Part shown: positions 53,754 through 64,000 of the stretch, in pieces | How the letters are laid out: every line of letters begins with the position of its first letter | How positions within the stretch are numbered: the first letter of the stretch is position 1 | Assembly (NCBI GenBank): GCA_021401465.1 | Contig: JADDMT010000047.1 | Coordinates: forward strand, 124,001 to 188,000 | DNA: 64,000 nt | DNA from: Teratosphaeria epicoccoides | Lineage: Eukaryota > Ascomycota > Dothideomycetes > Mycosphaerellales > Teratosphaeriaceae | Reading direction: 5' to 3' | Notes under the pieces: generated by a model | What the model was told of the DNA's origin: nothing | The model's input: only the letters and a program-made list of their open reading frames with translations | The model's database searches: none | Made by a program: the position numbers and the translations under genes

Positions 53754-56434
53754 GTACCCTAGCCAAAACAAGGCACAGTCGATCTGTGCACTAAGGGGTA
53801 CACCTTCTAGTATGACAGTCCTAAGGTAACAGGAGCTAGAAGAAGAAGAAGGAGGTTCGGACGATAACTACGAGCTTGTTAAAGCCGTCATTCCTGATTC
53901 CGAAGAAGACGAGAGCATAGAGCGATAGGCTATGCCGCCGCATGACATCAGACTCGATATTATCCGAATCATACAGAACTAGTAGGCTTAGGCTTGCCTA
54001 TGGATTAATAGAGTACAACATGTCGACTCGCTTTAGTATGACGAACTAGCCGACTATATGCGACGATACCTAAGGAGACTACTAGTTGTAGCTTAACCTC
54101 ACGCGCATTAGAAAGTTGTCTAAGAAATTGTACTGTTTAGGGTAGAGTTTACGCCCTAGGGAGGCTACCTAACCTACGAAGGTATTTAGATTCTACGACC
54201 GCTATAACTCTAAGTCTACTACTTAAAGATAGAGTACGCAAGAAACGCGTAGGAACAGCGAGGCTAAGAGCAAGAACGACCTCTTAGGCCAGAAATTGGT
54301 AACGCTTAGAGAATAGTAAGCTAAGACCGCACGATCCCTAAACTAGTCCGTAAAGACAGTTATTCAGGAAACGACAAGGTCCGCTAGAATTAGACCTACA
54401 GACAGACTAGACAGGGCTACAACGATGTGCCGCGATCGGCGCCAGATACGCGAACAACCTTAGAGTATAGGTACACATTAACGAGACGCTAGCTAGGGCC
54501 TTAATAGATTCAGGATGTACTAGAATCTTCATGACGCCTAAGTTTGCTAGGATAGCTAGGATAAAGCTATAGGCGAAGATAAATGCTTTCTCGCTACAAG
54601 CGATTAATAGAAAGCTAGTCATGTATAACTAAGGAGTAGTTAACGAAGAGACTAAGATGATGCCTCTGCGGATAGGACGCTACTAAGAGATGATCTAGTT
54701 TGACATCATAGAGTCACGAGGCTCGGATGTAGTACTAGGGTTACTATAGCTAAGAAACGCTAACCCCTATCTCGACTAGAAGAATAAGAGGATCTAGTTC
54801 CCGGAACTCTTAAGATCGATACCTCTACCTGTAGTACACGACGCACTAGGTAAGATCGAAATATGTGCTATGACTTCAAGCGAGATAGTAGCCGCTATCA
54901 AGGATCTAGAACAGGAAGTACATGTCCTATAGGTTAAAGCAACGCAATTAGAAGTCAAGGTCGAATTCACAGTTCCTGATAAGTATAAAGAGTTCGCTAC
55001 TCTTTTCGAGGAAGAACCCGACTAAGAAGCTCTGCTAGAACACTAGGAGTAGGACTACAGGATACCCTTACTCCCTAGCAAGACACTAATGAAGCAACTA
55101 GTTCGCCTATTGTTAGCGGCGAAACTAGAGATTCTCTGGAAATACCTTGAAGACAACCTCTAGAAAGGCTTCATCCGCGAGTCGTAGTCCCTAGCCAGAT
55201 ATCTAATCCTGTTTGTGCCTAAGGGGGAAATTAACTAGCGACTCTGCGTAGATTATCGTAGATTAAACGACATTACAATAAAGAATAGTCACTACTTCCT
55301 TTGCTCTCGGAATTGCAGGACCGCCTACAAGGAGTAATATAGTTCTCGAAGTTTAACATACCTAGAGCGTATAACCGAATTCGAATTAAGGAAGGCAAAG
55401 AATAGAAGACTACGTTCCGAACTAGGTTCGGACACTACGAGTACATGGTCATGCTATTTAGGTTAACAAATGCCCTAGCTACATAGCAGGCATTTATTAA
55501 CAATAAGCTACGAGGGTACCTTGACCTCTTCGTAGTTGTATACTTAGACGATATCCTTGTCTACTTACGGACAATCGAAGAACATAGGACTTATGTGCGT
55601 AAGGTGCTTCAGAAACTCTAGGATTACTAGTTAAAGGTTAAGCCTCAGAAGAGCGAGTTTCATAAGCAGGAAGTCTAATTCCTTGGCTACGTAGTAGCAT
55701 AGAATAGAATCAAGATAGACACTAAGAAAGTCTAAGTTGTGAAAGAGTAGCCTATGCTAACTAATGTTAAGGAAGTATAGTCCTTCCTTAGATTCGCTAA
55801 CTTCTACTAAAGATTTGTGGCAAACTATTCGAAGATTACGGCACTACTTACGACTCTTACTACGAAGGATACACTATTCGTGTAGGACAACGCCTAACGG
55901 AATGCCTTTAAGGAACTTAAGCGGCGATTTACAGATTAGCTAATCTTACTTGTATTCGACCTAGATAAGCCTATCATAGTCGAAACAGATGCCTCTGACG
56001 TAGCATTCAGGGCATGCTTAAGTCAACTAGGACCAAGTAGACGACTGCAGCTAGTCGCCTACTACTTGAGGAAATTGTCTAGACCTAAACTCTATTATGA
56101 CATCTACAACAAAGAACTTCTAGCTATAGTAGACGCCTATAAGGCCTAGCGAGTCTACTTAGAAGGTCCTAAGCACTAGGTCACGGTCTACACAGACTAT
56201 GAGAACTTGCAATACTTCATAACGACGAAAGAGTTAAACTGACAACAGGTTTAGTAGAGTAAGGAACTCTCTAGTTTTAACTGCAAGATCGTCTATCGTA
56301 AGGGGACTAATAACGCACGCGCCGATGCACTTAGCCGCTAGACTAACTACATGAAGGGCGTGAAGCAGGAGAAACACGCTATTCTCCAGGAAAATAGCGA
56401 TAGCACACGAGGAGTTAACTGACTCGCGGCTATG
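53754..56434 (+). mobile_element. Gypsy family B copy B2 (interior, 3' truncated)
   Basis: Starts immediately after the shared LTR and runs through gag, protease, RT and RNase H, then is interrupted at 56,434 by the family A copy A2. The remainder would lie beyond the window. No separate 5' LTR is present. Confidence 0.85.
53812..56434 (+). pseudogene. B2 gag-pol remnant with gag N-terminus
   Basis: Shows the start of family B gag: ATG at 53812, 58 bp after the LTR, then an acidic segment (ELEEEEGGSDDNYELVKAV). Gag is short (about 200 codons) and runs without an evident break into protease. RT YLDD is intact. The frame is interrupted by TAG stops and then by the A2 insertion just after RNase H. 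Confidence 0.83.
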
Positions 56435-56794
56435 TGATACGGTTGATACTAGGGGGCCATTAGAGCCGCATAGGTTCCGATGCCTGCCCTTGGCATGCAG
56501 TGACCCTGCTACACATAGCAAGGGGGTCCTTCGTACATACGTTAGCTCGTATGTCGTCTAAGTAGGATCACTTGTCGACGTAGGACGCCCCTACGTCGCT
56601 AACCCTACGGTACCCCTGCGGGGTTAGGCTCAGACATGCTTTCCCTAATTAAGGAGCGTCAGGAGTTATAAGCACCCTTAGCGCTACCTCTGCAATAAGC
56701 AGAAAGCAGCGCTGTCTTATACCTACTAAAAGGTCGGATTACTCTGTCACACTACAAGATATTTTCATATCATATAGCATATACATCTATATTA
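56435..56794 (+). repeat. A2 5' LTR, 360 bp
   Basis: TGATACGGTTGATAC start, CTATATTA end. Differences from the A1 5' LTR are almost all C/T or G/A. Confidence 0.92.
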
Positions 56795-56843
56795 GTTCTG
56801 CTTTCTCCCCCCTGCTTTGCAGTCTAGCAGAGAATACTACAAT

Positions 56844-59800
56844 ATGTCTAGAGTACTACGAACTCGCAACTAACGCATAGCGAGCGCTATCCTAAGCGCC
56901 TGCGATAGCGAAGCTAGCCCGAGTAACTAGCCCGCAGAAGTACCCGCTACGAGTGACACTACATCGAGCGACGGTTCTGCTAGAGGCTAATTACGCGGCG
57001 GACAAGGCAATAGACCCCCTGCATAGGGACTATAGCAAACCCCGACTATTAACCTAGCCCTTGTAGCCATGATTGTCGATTAGGTCGCGAACTGCCTTAC
57101 GAACTAGAGCTAGAGCCGCACCGCTTCTAGTAGCGACAACGGCGAGGACGACGAAGACGTCGCCATAAGTAGTACTAATGAACTAGCGGACGAAGAAATC
57201 TAGCGAGATTTCACGCTAGGGACCTACGAAGACAACTTACTAGGAGGCGCAGACCCTCCGCGTGTGCCTGCGAACCTAGTGCCTAAATTCAGGGCCATAG
57301 TAGGCTAACTAGGAGGTAGTCGTAATGCACGTAACCTAAAGCCGTTTAAGGGAGACACCTTAAAGGAGGCTCGAACTTTCTTGCAGGCGTGTAAGGCAGT
57401 TTTCGTGCTTAACCTATGCGGATATTCTATGGAGGGCAAACGAGTCGCCTTTAGTGTAATGTAGCTCGAAGAGGATAAGGAACATCGTAACAACTAGCAT
57501 GAGTAGTATAACCTTATGCAGGTCTACGACAGAACGTATACGTAGGCAGACTTTCGCTAGTTCTATGTCGACTAGGTCGAGGATCTAGGGAATCGCGCCC
57601 TTACTATGTCTGTCGAGTATAAGAAGGCTAAGTAGGGGAAGGGACAAACAACCTCTAGCTTCGCTACCTACCTCGCTACACTCGAGGGACAGATGCTACC
57701 CTATACTAAGACGTAACGCGTATAGTACTTACTCGTTAAACTTAATGACAATCTTCAGAACATAATCATGACTTTTCATGAACTTCCGACAACTCGGCAA
57801 GACCTCGTGTCCCTTGCGACACGTATGGAAATCACCTTGAAGCTAAATAGAAAATCGGGCGGTAAGGACAACAAGCGTCTAAGTCCCGAGGACCTACTAA
57901 AGGGCCGCTATTACAAGCGCCCTAGGGGTCACGCCTAACGCGGTAGTTCATTCTAGAGGAGCAAGCCCTCCGAGCTAAAAGACAGTAGCAAGAAGCCTCT
58001 AAGTAGCTACTACATCTGTAGAGCGAGGGACTACTAGGCGGCTCGCTATCCTAAACGAAGTAATAGGAAGAAGGTAAGCAAGGTGTCTAAAACCTCCCTA
58101 GAGGGGAGGCGAAAGAAGGACAAGCCCGAGACAACCGAATGGCTACCGCGGGTATCTAAGCTATCTGTCACTAATAGTGTAGACTCGTGGCCTGCCTAGC
58201 GCCTATCCGGTGCGGTCTAAGTTAATGGCTCGCTTGAGCTAGTAGACTGTATGTTAGATAACCTTGCGGAGGTTAACGTGATACCCTAGAGGGTAATCGT
58301 ACGGCTTAGTTTGAAGCTAATCCTAGGAGCCCTAGTGCCTACCATGAAGTCCTTTTAGGGCGAAGGCGTAGCGGCTCGAGGCGCATACAACGTGCGCCTC
58401 TAACTCGCGGACTCCTTAGGAGAAGTGCGCGAGACTAACGAAGTCTTCTACGCCGAAGACATTCCTAATAAGGAGCTCCTACTCGGCCGCCCTTAGCGCT
58501 ACAAGCAGGGAGTCGTTGTTAATAGAGCTACTAACAACTAGTTCTACGGCTCTATAGGCGAAGTTCCTGTAGTGCGGATGCGTGACGCACATAGCTTCTA
58601 CAAGGACATGAAGAAGCTCTAATGCGTGTATGCGGTCTGCATACAGAACGTCAAGGAAGACGTTACCCTTCTGCCTAAGTTAGAGGAATACGCCGATATT
58701 TTCGACGTAGAGGCTGCGGCCTATGCCTAGGCCCTAGACGCGGAACATGCGATTAACCTTAAGGAGGGTTACAATCCTCCGCATTAACCTCTGTACCCTA
58801 TGTCAGAATCGTAGCTCGAAACACTTCGAGACTATCTCTACAAGGCGCAAAGGAACGCGTGGATCCGACGAAGCGACAGTGAGGCTAGAGTGTTAGTTAT
58901 GTTCGTCCCGAAGAAGGATAACACACTCCGCCTATACGTTAACTATAGGGGCCTTAACGCGGTAACCTAAAAGAACCGCTGCCCCCTACTACTTATTAGC
59001 GAGACGCTTGACCGCCTTAGTCGCGCCGCCATCTTCTCGTCTATCGACTTGAAGGACGCCTACTACTAGATACTAATCCGAAAGGGCAACAAGTAGAAGA
59101 CTACATTCCGAACGCAGTATAGACACTTCAAGTATACAGTGATGCCATTTAGCTTGACTAATGCACTAGCGACGTTCTAAGCGTATATTAACAGGGCCCT
59201 AGCTAGCCTCGTTAACACCTGCTACGTAGTATATTTAGACGATATACTAGTCTACTCCGACTTAAAGGAGGAGCATATTCGGCATCTAAGGATAGTGCTT
59301 AAATAGCTCCGCAAGTTCGCTCTGTACGCGAACCTAAAGAAGTGCTTATTCCTAACAGATAGGATTGAGTTTCTCGGATACATCGTCTCTACAGAAGGAG
59401 TCATCATAGATGACTAAAGGGTATCTGCAATTACGGAGTAGCCGCGGCTAACTACCCTCTAAGAAGTGTAGGTGTTCCTAGGATTTACTAACTTCTATCG
59501 CAGATTTATACGATCCTACTCGAAGATCGTGGCTCCCCTCACGGCCCTCGCAAAGGGCGCGGTTTAAGGAAAAAAGCCAGGGATAGTGCCTTAGGAGGAG
59601 GCTTAGAGCAAGGCTTTCTCTAGACTTAAAGCAGCTTTCTAAACTACGCCTATACTTTAGCACTTTAACCCCGCTACGAAGATCCGAATAGAGACTAATA
59701 CGTCAAAATTCGTAATAGCCGGAATTATATCGCAGCTCTAGTCGCACGAAGGCAGTACGCGATAGTGCCTGATTGCCTTCTAGTCGCGGAAGATGCAAGG

Positions 59801-61808
59801 CGCTAAGCTTAACTACAAGACTTACGACCAAGAGCTTTTAGCTATTGTTGACGGCTTCAAGGAGTACTAACGCTACCTCGAAGGCGTAGCGTACCCTATT
59901 AAGGTGCTTACTAACTATAACAATCTTCGCGGCTTCATGGGAGTAAAGCAGCTAAGTAGTCGACAAGCAAGGTAGGCGACTTTCCTCGCTAGCTTTAACT
60001 TCGTTATCTAGCATCGTTCTAGAAAGACGAATCTGGCTGATAGTCCCTCGCGATGACTAGACTACGACACTAGAGAGCAGGGTGACTAATAGCTTCTCCC
60101 TACGCTGCAAACAAAGCTTGTAGTTTAGGGTAGTAATCTGTCGTTAGCTCCTCTTATAGGTTGACTGCGGGTCTAATAGGGCCTCATAGCCTCCGCTAGT
60201 AACGAACCCTCCTATCTAGCAGTTATAGCGACCGTGTCTAGCTCGATCTGTGCGGTAGTTAACCGGCTTACATGCAGTAAGCATGTAATGTCTAAAGAAC
60301 CCTTTAAAGAAGTCTCGAGACTTATTTAGCGGTTGTAAGAGCGAGAACCGGAGTTAATTAATGAGGGTGTAGCCCTCTAGGACACTACAGGCGGTCCGAA
60401 GTACTAGACCAAGTCAGGCGACTTGTAGTACTTTAATAATAGGCTCTACGTACCTGCTAACTGCATACTCCGTTCGCAGCTCCTCTGTATTCATCATGAC
60501 GATGAATTCGCGGGCCATTTTAGCGCAGAGAAGACAAACGTACTTCTTAGACGCAAATATTAGTAGCCTACGCTAGAACAGGATGTCTCTGACTATGTCA
60601 AATCCTGCTAGACGTGCTAGATTAGCAAATCTCGGCGCTATTGCCCCTATGGCGATACTTAGGCGCTCCTACTACTAGAGAGACCATAGCAAGACTTGAC
60701 CATGGATTTTATCACTAATTTGCCGCTAGCAAAGTAGAGAGGCAATGTAGTTAATGCTGTCCTTGTAGTAGTCGACCGATACTCTAAGATGAATGTCTTC
60801 ATCCTATGTACGAAAAGGTACACAAGTAGCGAGCTTGCGCGACTACTTTGCGACGAAGTTATATAGCACTTTAGTGTCCCCCGAAGTATCCTATTAGATC
60901 GAGGTTCTGTCTTTACTAGTAAATACTAGCAAGAATTTGTGTTTAAGGCGCGTGTTAAGCACTACCTAAGTATAGCATTCTATCTACAGACTAATAGTTA
61001 GACTAAACGTATGAACTAGACTCTTAAGTAGTACCTTTAGTGCTACTACGCTAAGAACCAGGATGCCTAGGCTAACGTAATTCCTATAGCGGAATTTGTA
61101 GTCAATAATAGTGTGCATGCTACTATGCGCATGTCGCCATTTCAGATTCTTTATAGCTTTAATCCGGAAATATACCTAGAACCGCCTTAGGACAAGTCTT
61201 CTAAGGAGAGGGTGCCAGCCGCCGCGGAATTAGCGCGGCGTATGCGCGAGGTACATTCGGTGCTAATAGAACACTAGAAAAAGGCCTCAGAATCCTAGAT
61301 TAAACATAATAACGCCTATGCTAAACTAATGTAGTACGTAGTTAGTACGAAGGTATTACTGTTGACGAAGAATCTTAAGCTGAAACTTCTAAGCAAGAAG
61401 ATGACGCTAAGGTTCGTCGGACCCTTCTAGATATGCGACGCGATAGGCTCGCAGGCGTACTAGCTATTGTTGCTATTGTCGTACTATGTACATAACGTCT
61501 TCTACGTATCTCTACTCGAACTATAGGTACAGCGCGAGGGCGAAGAGCCCGCGGACCTGATGCTAGTAGCAGAAGAGAACGAAGAGTAGGAAGTCGAGGG
61601 TATTAAGGACAGTATGCGGCGTAAGGGCGTAACGCACTATCTAGTGAAGTAGAAAGGATACCTACCTAAGTACATATAATAGGTTCTGGCTAAAGACTAC
61701 AAGAACGCTCCGGAAGCTATTCGTGAATTCGAAGAGCGGAGGAGGCGTGAGCAGGGCTTAAGAAGGTCGATTCGTAGGAAGATGAGGGTTCTAGAGCAGA
61801 ATTCTTAA
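56844..61808 (+). pseudogene. A2 gag-pol polyprotein, full-length frame with RIP stops
   Basis: 4965 bp, exactly 1655 codons from ATG to TAA: no indels, only point mutations, so it defines the family layout. Gag includes KLFKGDTLKEA-like capsid sequence (present in A1). The zinc knuckle lies near 58,012-58,060, its His codon again TAC. Retropepsin near 58,250-58,500 has Asp-Asn in place of Asp-Ser/Thr. RT YLDD is at 59232-59243. RNase H, integrase and chromodomain follow. Stops are overwhelmingly TAG. Confidence 0.88.
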
Positions 61809-61948
61809 CATGTGTATGTAGCGCATAACGCGCGAAGTGACAACAAGAAGCAAACGCCCTACTTATACATCATTAATGCCTAAAAGCACACCTAGAATAA
61901 ACCTAAGAAGAACAAGAGACATGCTTAGATTAGCTTCGTAGCTAATGC

Positions 61949-63520
61949 TTAGCAACTACTAGTCGGGGGCTTCCTAACTGAACCCGAAGCAGAAGAGTCT
62001 TTCTTGTTATAGTCCGCTAGGGACTGCCTACCTGTACGGGGTCTACTAAACACCCTGAAGCGACTATGAGTGACAGGAGTAGCAACGCCACGAAGGGAGG
62101 CTAGCATCTTCTTCTTTAGTAGGTTGCGAGAGAGCTCATCTTTAGAGCCTATAGTAGCCAGAGAGCTAGCGACACCCTTACCGCGCCTAGTCGCGACGAC
62201 TACCTTATCCTTAGCATTAGAAGGCGAAGAGACTCAAGCGCGCTTACGGCTGTTACGCTCGGCCCTCGAGCTTATCTTGCGCTTCTTAACACGAGTGTCA
62301 ACTACATCATTAGACTTAGTGTCCCCCTTAGGCGTAACTAGTACGGTGACACTATGGCGCGAAGGGATCACGTCAGGACTAAAGGTATCCTAGACGTCGT
62401 CATCCTCCTCATCCTCAAAGATCTGGCCTAGAGGCTTGTGCCTTAGCGTCTTGACAGACGTAGTGCGGGTCGCAAGCAGGGAAGGTTCGGCTTCCTTGTT
62501 ACTAACCTTAATTTTAGCCCTAGCCTTCTTCTTCTTCTTAGATAGTAGCATCGAGGCGGCGTAGGCGGCAGCGCTACAATGTGTTAGCTGTACGCACGCG
62601 ACAGGATTCGAGTAAGTAACTTACGGCTTAGTCCTTAGGACTAGCTTAGAGGCAGGCTGTCTCTCGGTACGGCGCTAGGGCGTAGCCTTAGCAGCAGGAG
62701 CGGTGAATTGCTTGATGACCTTCTTGCGGATTATCCGCGTCTTAAAGTCATTGTCAATAGAGGCAAGGGCCCCGAGTTGCTGACGCTAACAGCTAGTCGG
62801 ATATTTCTCGACGCTAACGTTAGCCTAACGGAGAAAGTTAGCATTTATACTTAGAGGGTACCTACACTATATGCGTACTATAGCGAAGGTCTCGACCCTA
62901 ACAGTTAGTACCTTCAAGATCTTCTAGACTAAGTCTGCGATTAGACCTAGACAAACGTTTTCGCCTGTTAGCAGAGAGTCGAAGCGAACACTGCTGTAAG
63001 AACGGTTAGTAGTTGCAGTAAAGCATGAGAGGGCGCCGAGTAGGTAGGCGAGTGCCTCGCGGTACTTAGCCTATAGCCTGTTCATAGTCAGAGTACCTTT
63101 AGCAATCCCCTTGTTACGCGTACTCTAGAAGTCATCGATGTTACGGCAGAGCTAGTTGTACTCGCTATATACCTCTTCAGGGAGGTCTTGGCATTTTTGA
63201 TGCTTGCTATTATAGTTGACATAATTGCGGTAGATACTGCCCTCATTAAATCTGCTAACGCAGATCTCGGCTACGCTTCGGTTAGTATAAGTCACGCATA
63301 CCTCGCGGGTAGGGGACGCCTTACTAACACGCGGAGGAGAAATGTGTGCAGCTTAGCTACTAAGGTTATCGAGGCATTGTCGACATAAGCGACGATTGTA
63401 GGCAGAATAAGTAGCGTCGAACTTAGTCTGCAGCATATAAGCTATTATAGCTAAGATGAGTTAGTTGATCTTAATTAATTAATTAAAGAAGAAGAAGCTC
63501 TAGTTTAGACCTGTAGACAC
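61949..63520 (-). pseudogene. A2 antisense accessory ORF, 524 codons
   Basis: Same length as the fragment 2 copy. The codon aligned with the ATG of other copies is GTG here, and the N-terminal cysteines are partly Tyr or Arg, but the CxxC pair and Cys75 remain. It ends 140 bp from the pol stop. Confidence 0.73.
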
Positions 63521-63600
63521 GGCAAGGCGCAAGCTAAGCGAAGTAGGAGCGGAGGTTAATGTTAGTGTCTTAGAACAGGAAAGTTTAGGAAGTGACGAGG

Positions 63601-63608
63601 TTTTTATA
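63601..63608 (-). promoter_or_regulatory. TATA box for the A2 antisense ORF
   Basis: TATAAAAA on the minus strand, 80 bp upstream of the antisense start position, matching the other copies. Confidence 0.55.
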
Positions 63609-64000
63609 CTCTCTAACAGCCCCCCTGTTGCCTATTGCAACTGTTAAGCTAGTAACTCGAACTACATGCGCAGAGTACCTGCCTTTAGTTAACTTAGGAG
63701 AGGACCTGATAATGCAAGAACAGATAACGCGGCTGTCACGCATGTGCGCCGACCGTACTCGTGCTAGCCTACTAGCATGAAAATGTGGCGAGACTCGCGC
63801 TAGGAGCGCGCTCCTGCTGTTTCGAGCGGCGCGCATAGAATGTCCGCGTACCTTCCTACTACCCTAAGGTTCTGCGACACGTTCTTTATAGTCACGACTA
63901 AATAGGGACAGCCAAGCTACTTAGCGAGGCTAGCGCGCATGCTTGCCCTATAATTTTAAGGATTAACTAAAGTACGTACTTATAGTTTCCTGATATCTTA

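Larger units (their letters stand above)
56435..64000 (+). mobile_element. Gypsy family A copy A2 (right end beyond window)
   Basis: Intact 5' LTR, gag-pol and antisense ORF in the same layout as A1; the window ends about 300 bp before the expected 3' LTR. It is inserted into B2 (left flank CTATG), making it the youngest layer on this side. Confidence 0.9.

Noticed and set aside
24871..64000. Search for CRISPR arrays, phage genes or bacterial operons
   Set aside because: No regularly spaced short repeats; all repeats are eukaryotic LTR elements, and the genes have spliceosomal introns.

Overview
The window reads as nuclear DNA of a filamentous ascomycete (Pezizomycotina). The gene models, the short introns (about 50-70 bp, one of 239 bp) and the abrupt switch from a gene-dense block to a transposon block carrying C-to-T/G-to-A repeat-induced point mutation (RIP) fit a Dothideomycete, perhaps of the Mycosphaerella group. 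The exact lineage is inference. The window has two compartments with a sharp border near 24.87 kb.

Compartment 1 (1-24.87 kb) is ordinary, intact, gene-rich sequence. In order it holds a partial bleomycin-hydrolase peptidase (minus), a small secreted PAN/Apple protein, an ERAD-type E2 (UBC7), a divergent pair of ribosomal protein genes (cytosolic RPS0 and mitochondrial uS15), a large caspase-fold protein with a His/Cys dyad, an uncharacterised three-exon protein with a basic RS-rich tail, the GPI transamidase GPI8, a secreted SGNH hydrolase, a PQ-loop membrane protein, a secreted six-cysteine protein, a secreted NTF2-like protein and a long, mostly disordered nuclear-looking protein. Four small or secreted proteins lie among housekeeping genes, two of them within 7 kb of the transposon border.

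Compartment 2 (24.87-64 kb) has no intact host gene that I can see. It is a nest of at least three families of chromodomain Ty3/Gypsy LTR retrotransposons, all riddled with stops, mostly TAG (RIP at CAG and TGG codons). Family A has 360-bp LTRs and one long gag-pol frame. It is present as two reverse-oriented 3' fragments (26.4-33.2 kb), one full-length copy (40.6-48.7 kb) and one copy cut by the window end (56.4-64 kb). Family B has LTRs of about 416-470 bp. It is present as a reverse copy (33.2-37.4 kb) and two direct copies that share one LTR (48.7-56.4 kb). Family C is a reverse integrase-chromodomain remnant with adjoining LTR-like sequence (37.4-40.6 kb).

The most interesting signal is architectural. 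Between pol and the 3' LTR, families A and B each carry a long accessory reading frame on the opposite strand (about 524 codons in A, 211 in B), and C may do so too. In A the antisense frame has a conserved TATAAAAA box upstream in all four copies. In B its cysteine spacing matches a GAL4-type Zn2Cys6 cluster followed by a coiled coil. These look like retrotransposon-encoded antisense regulators, now broken by RIP.
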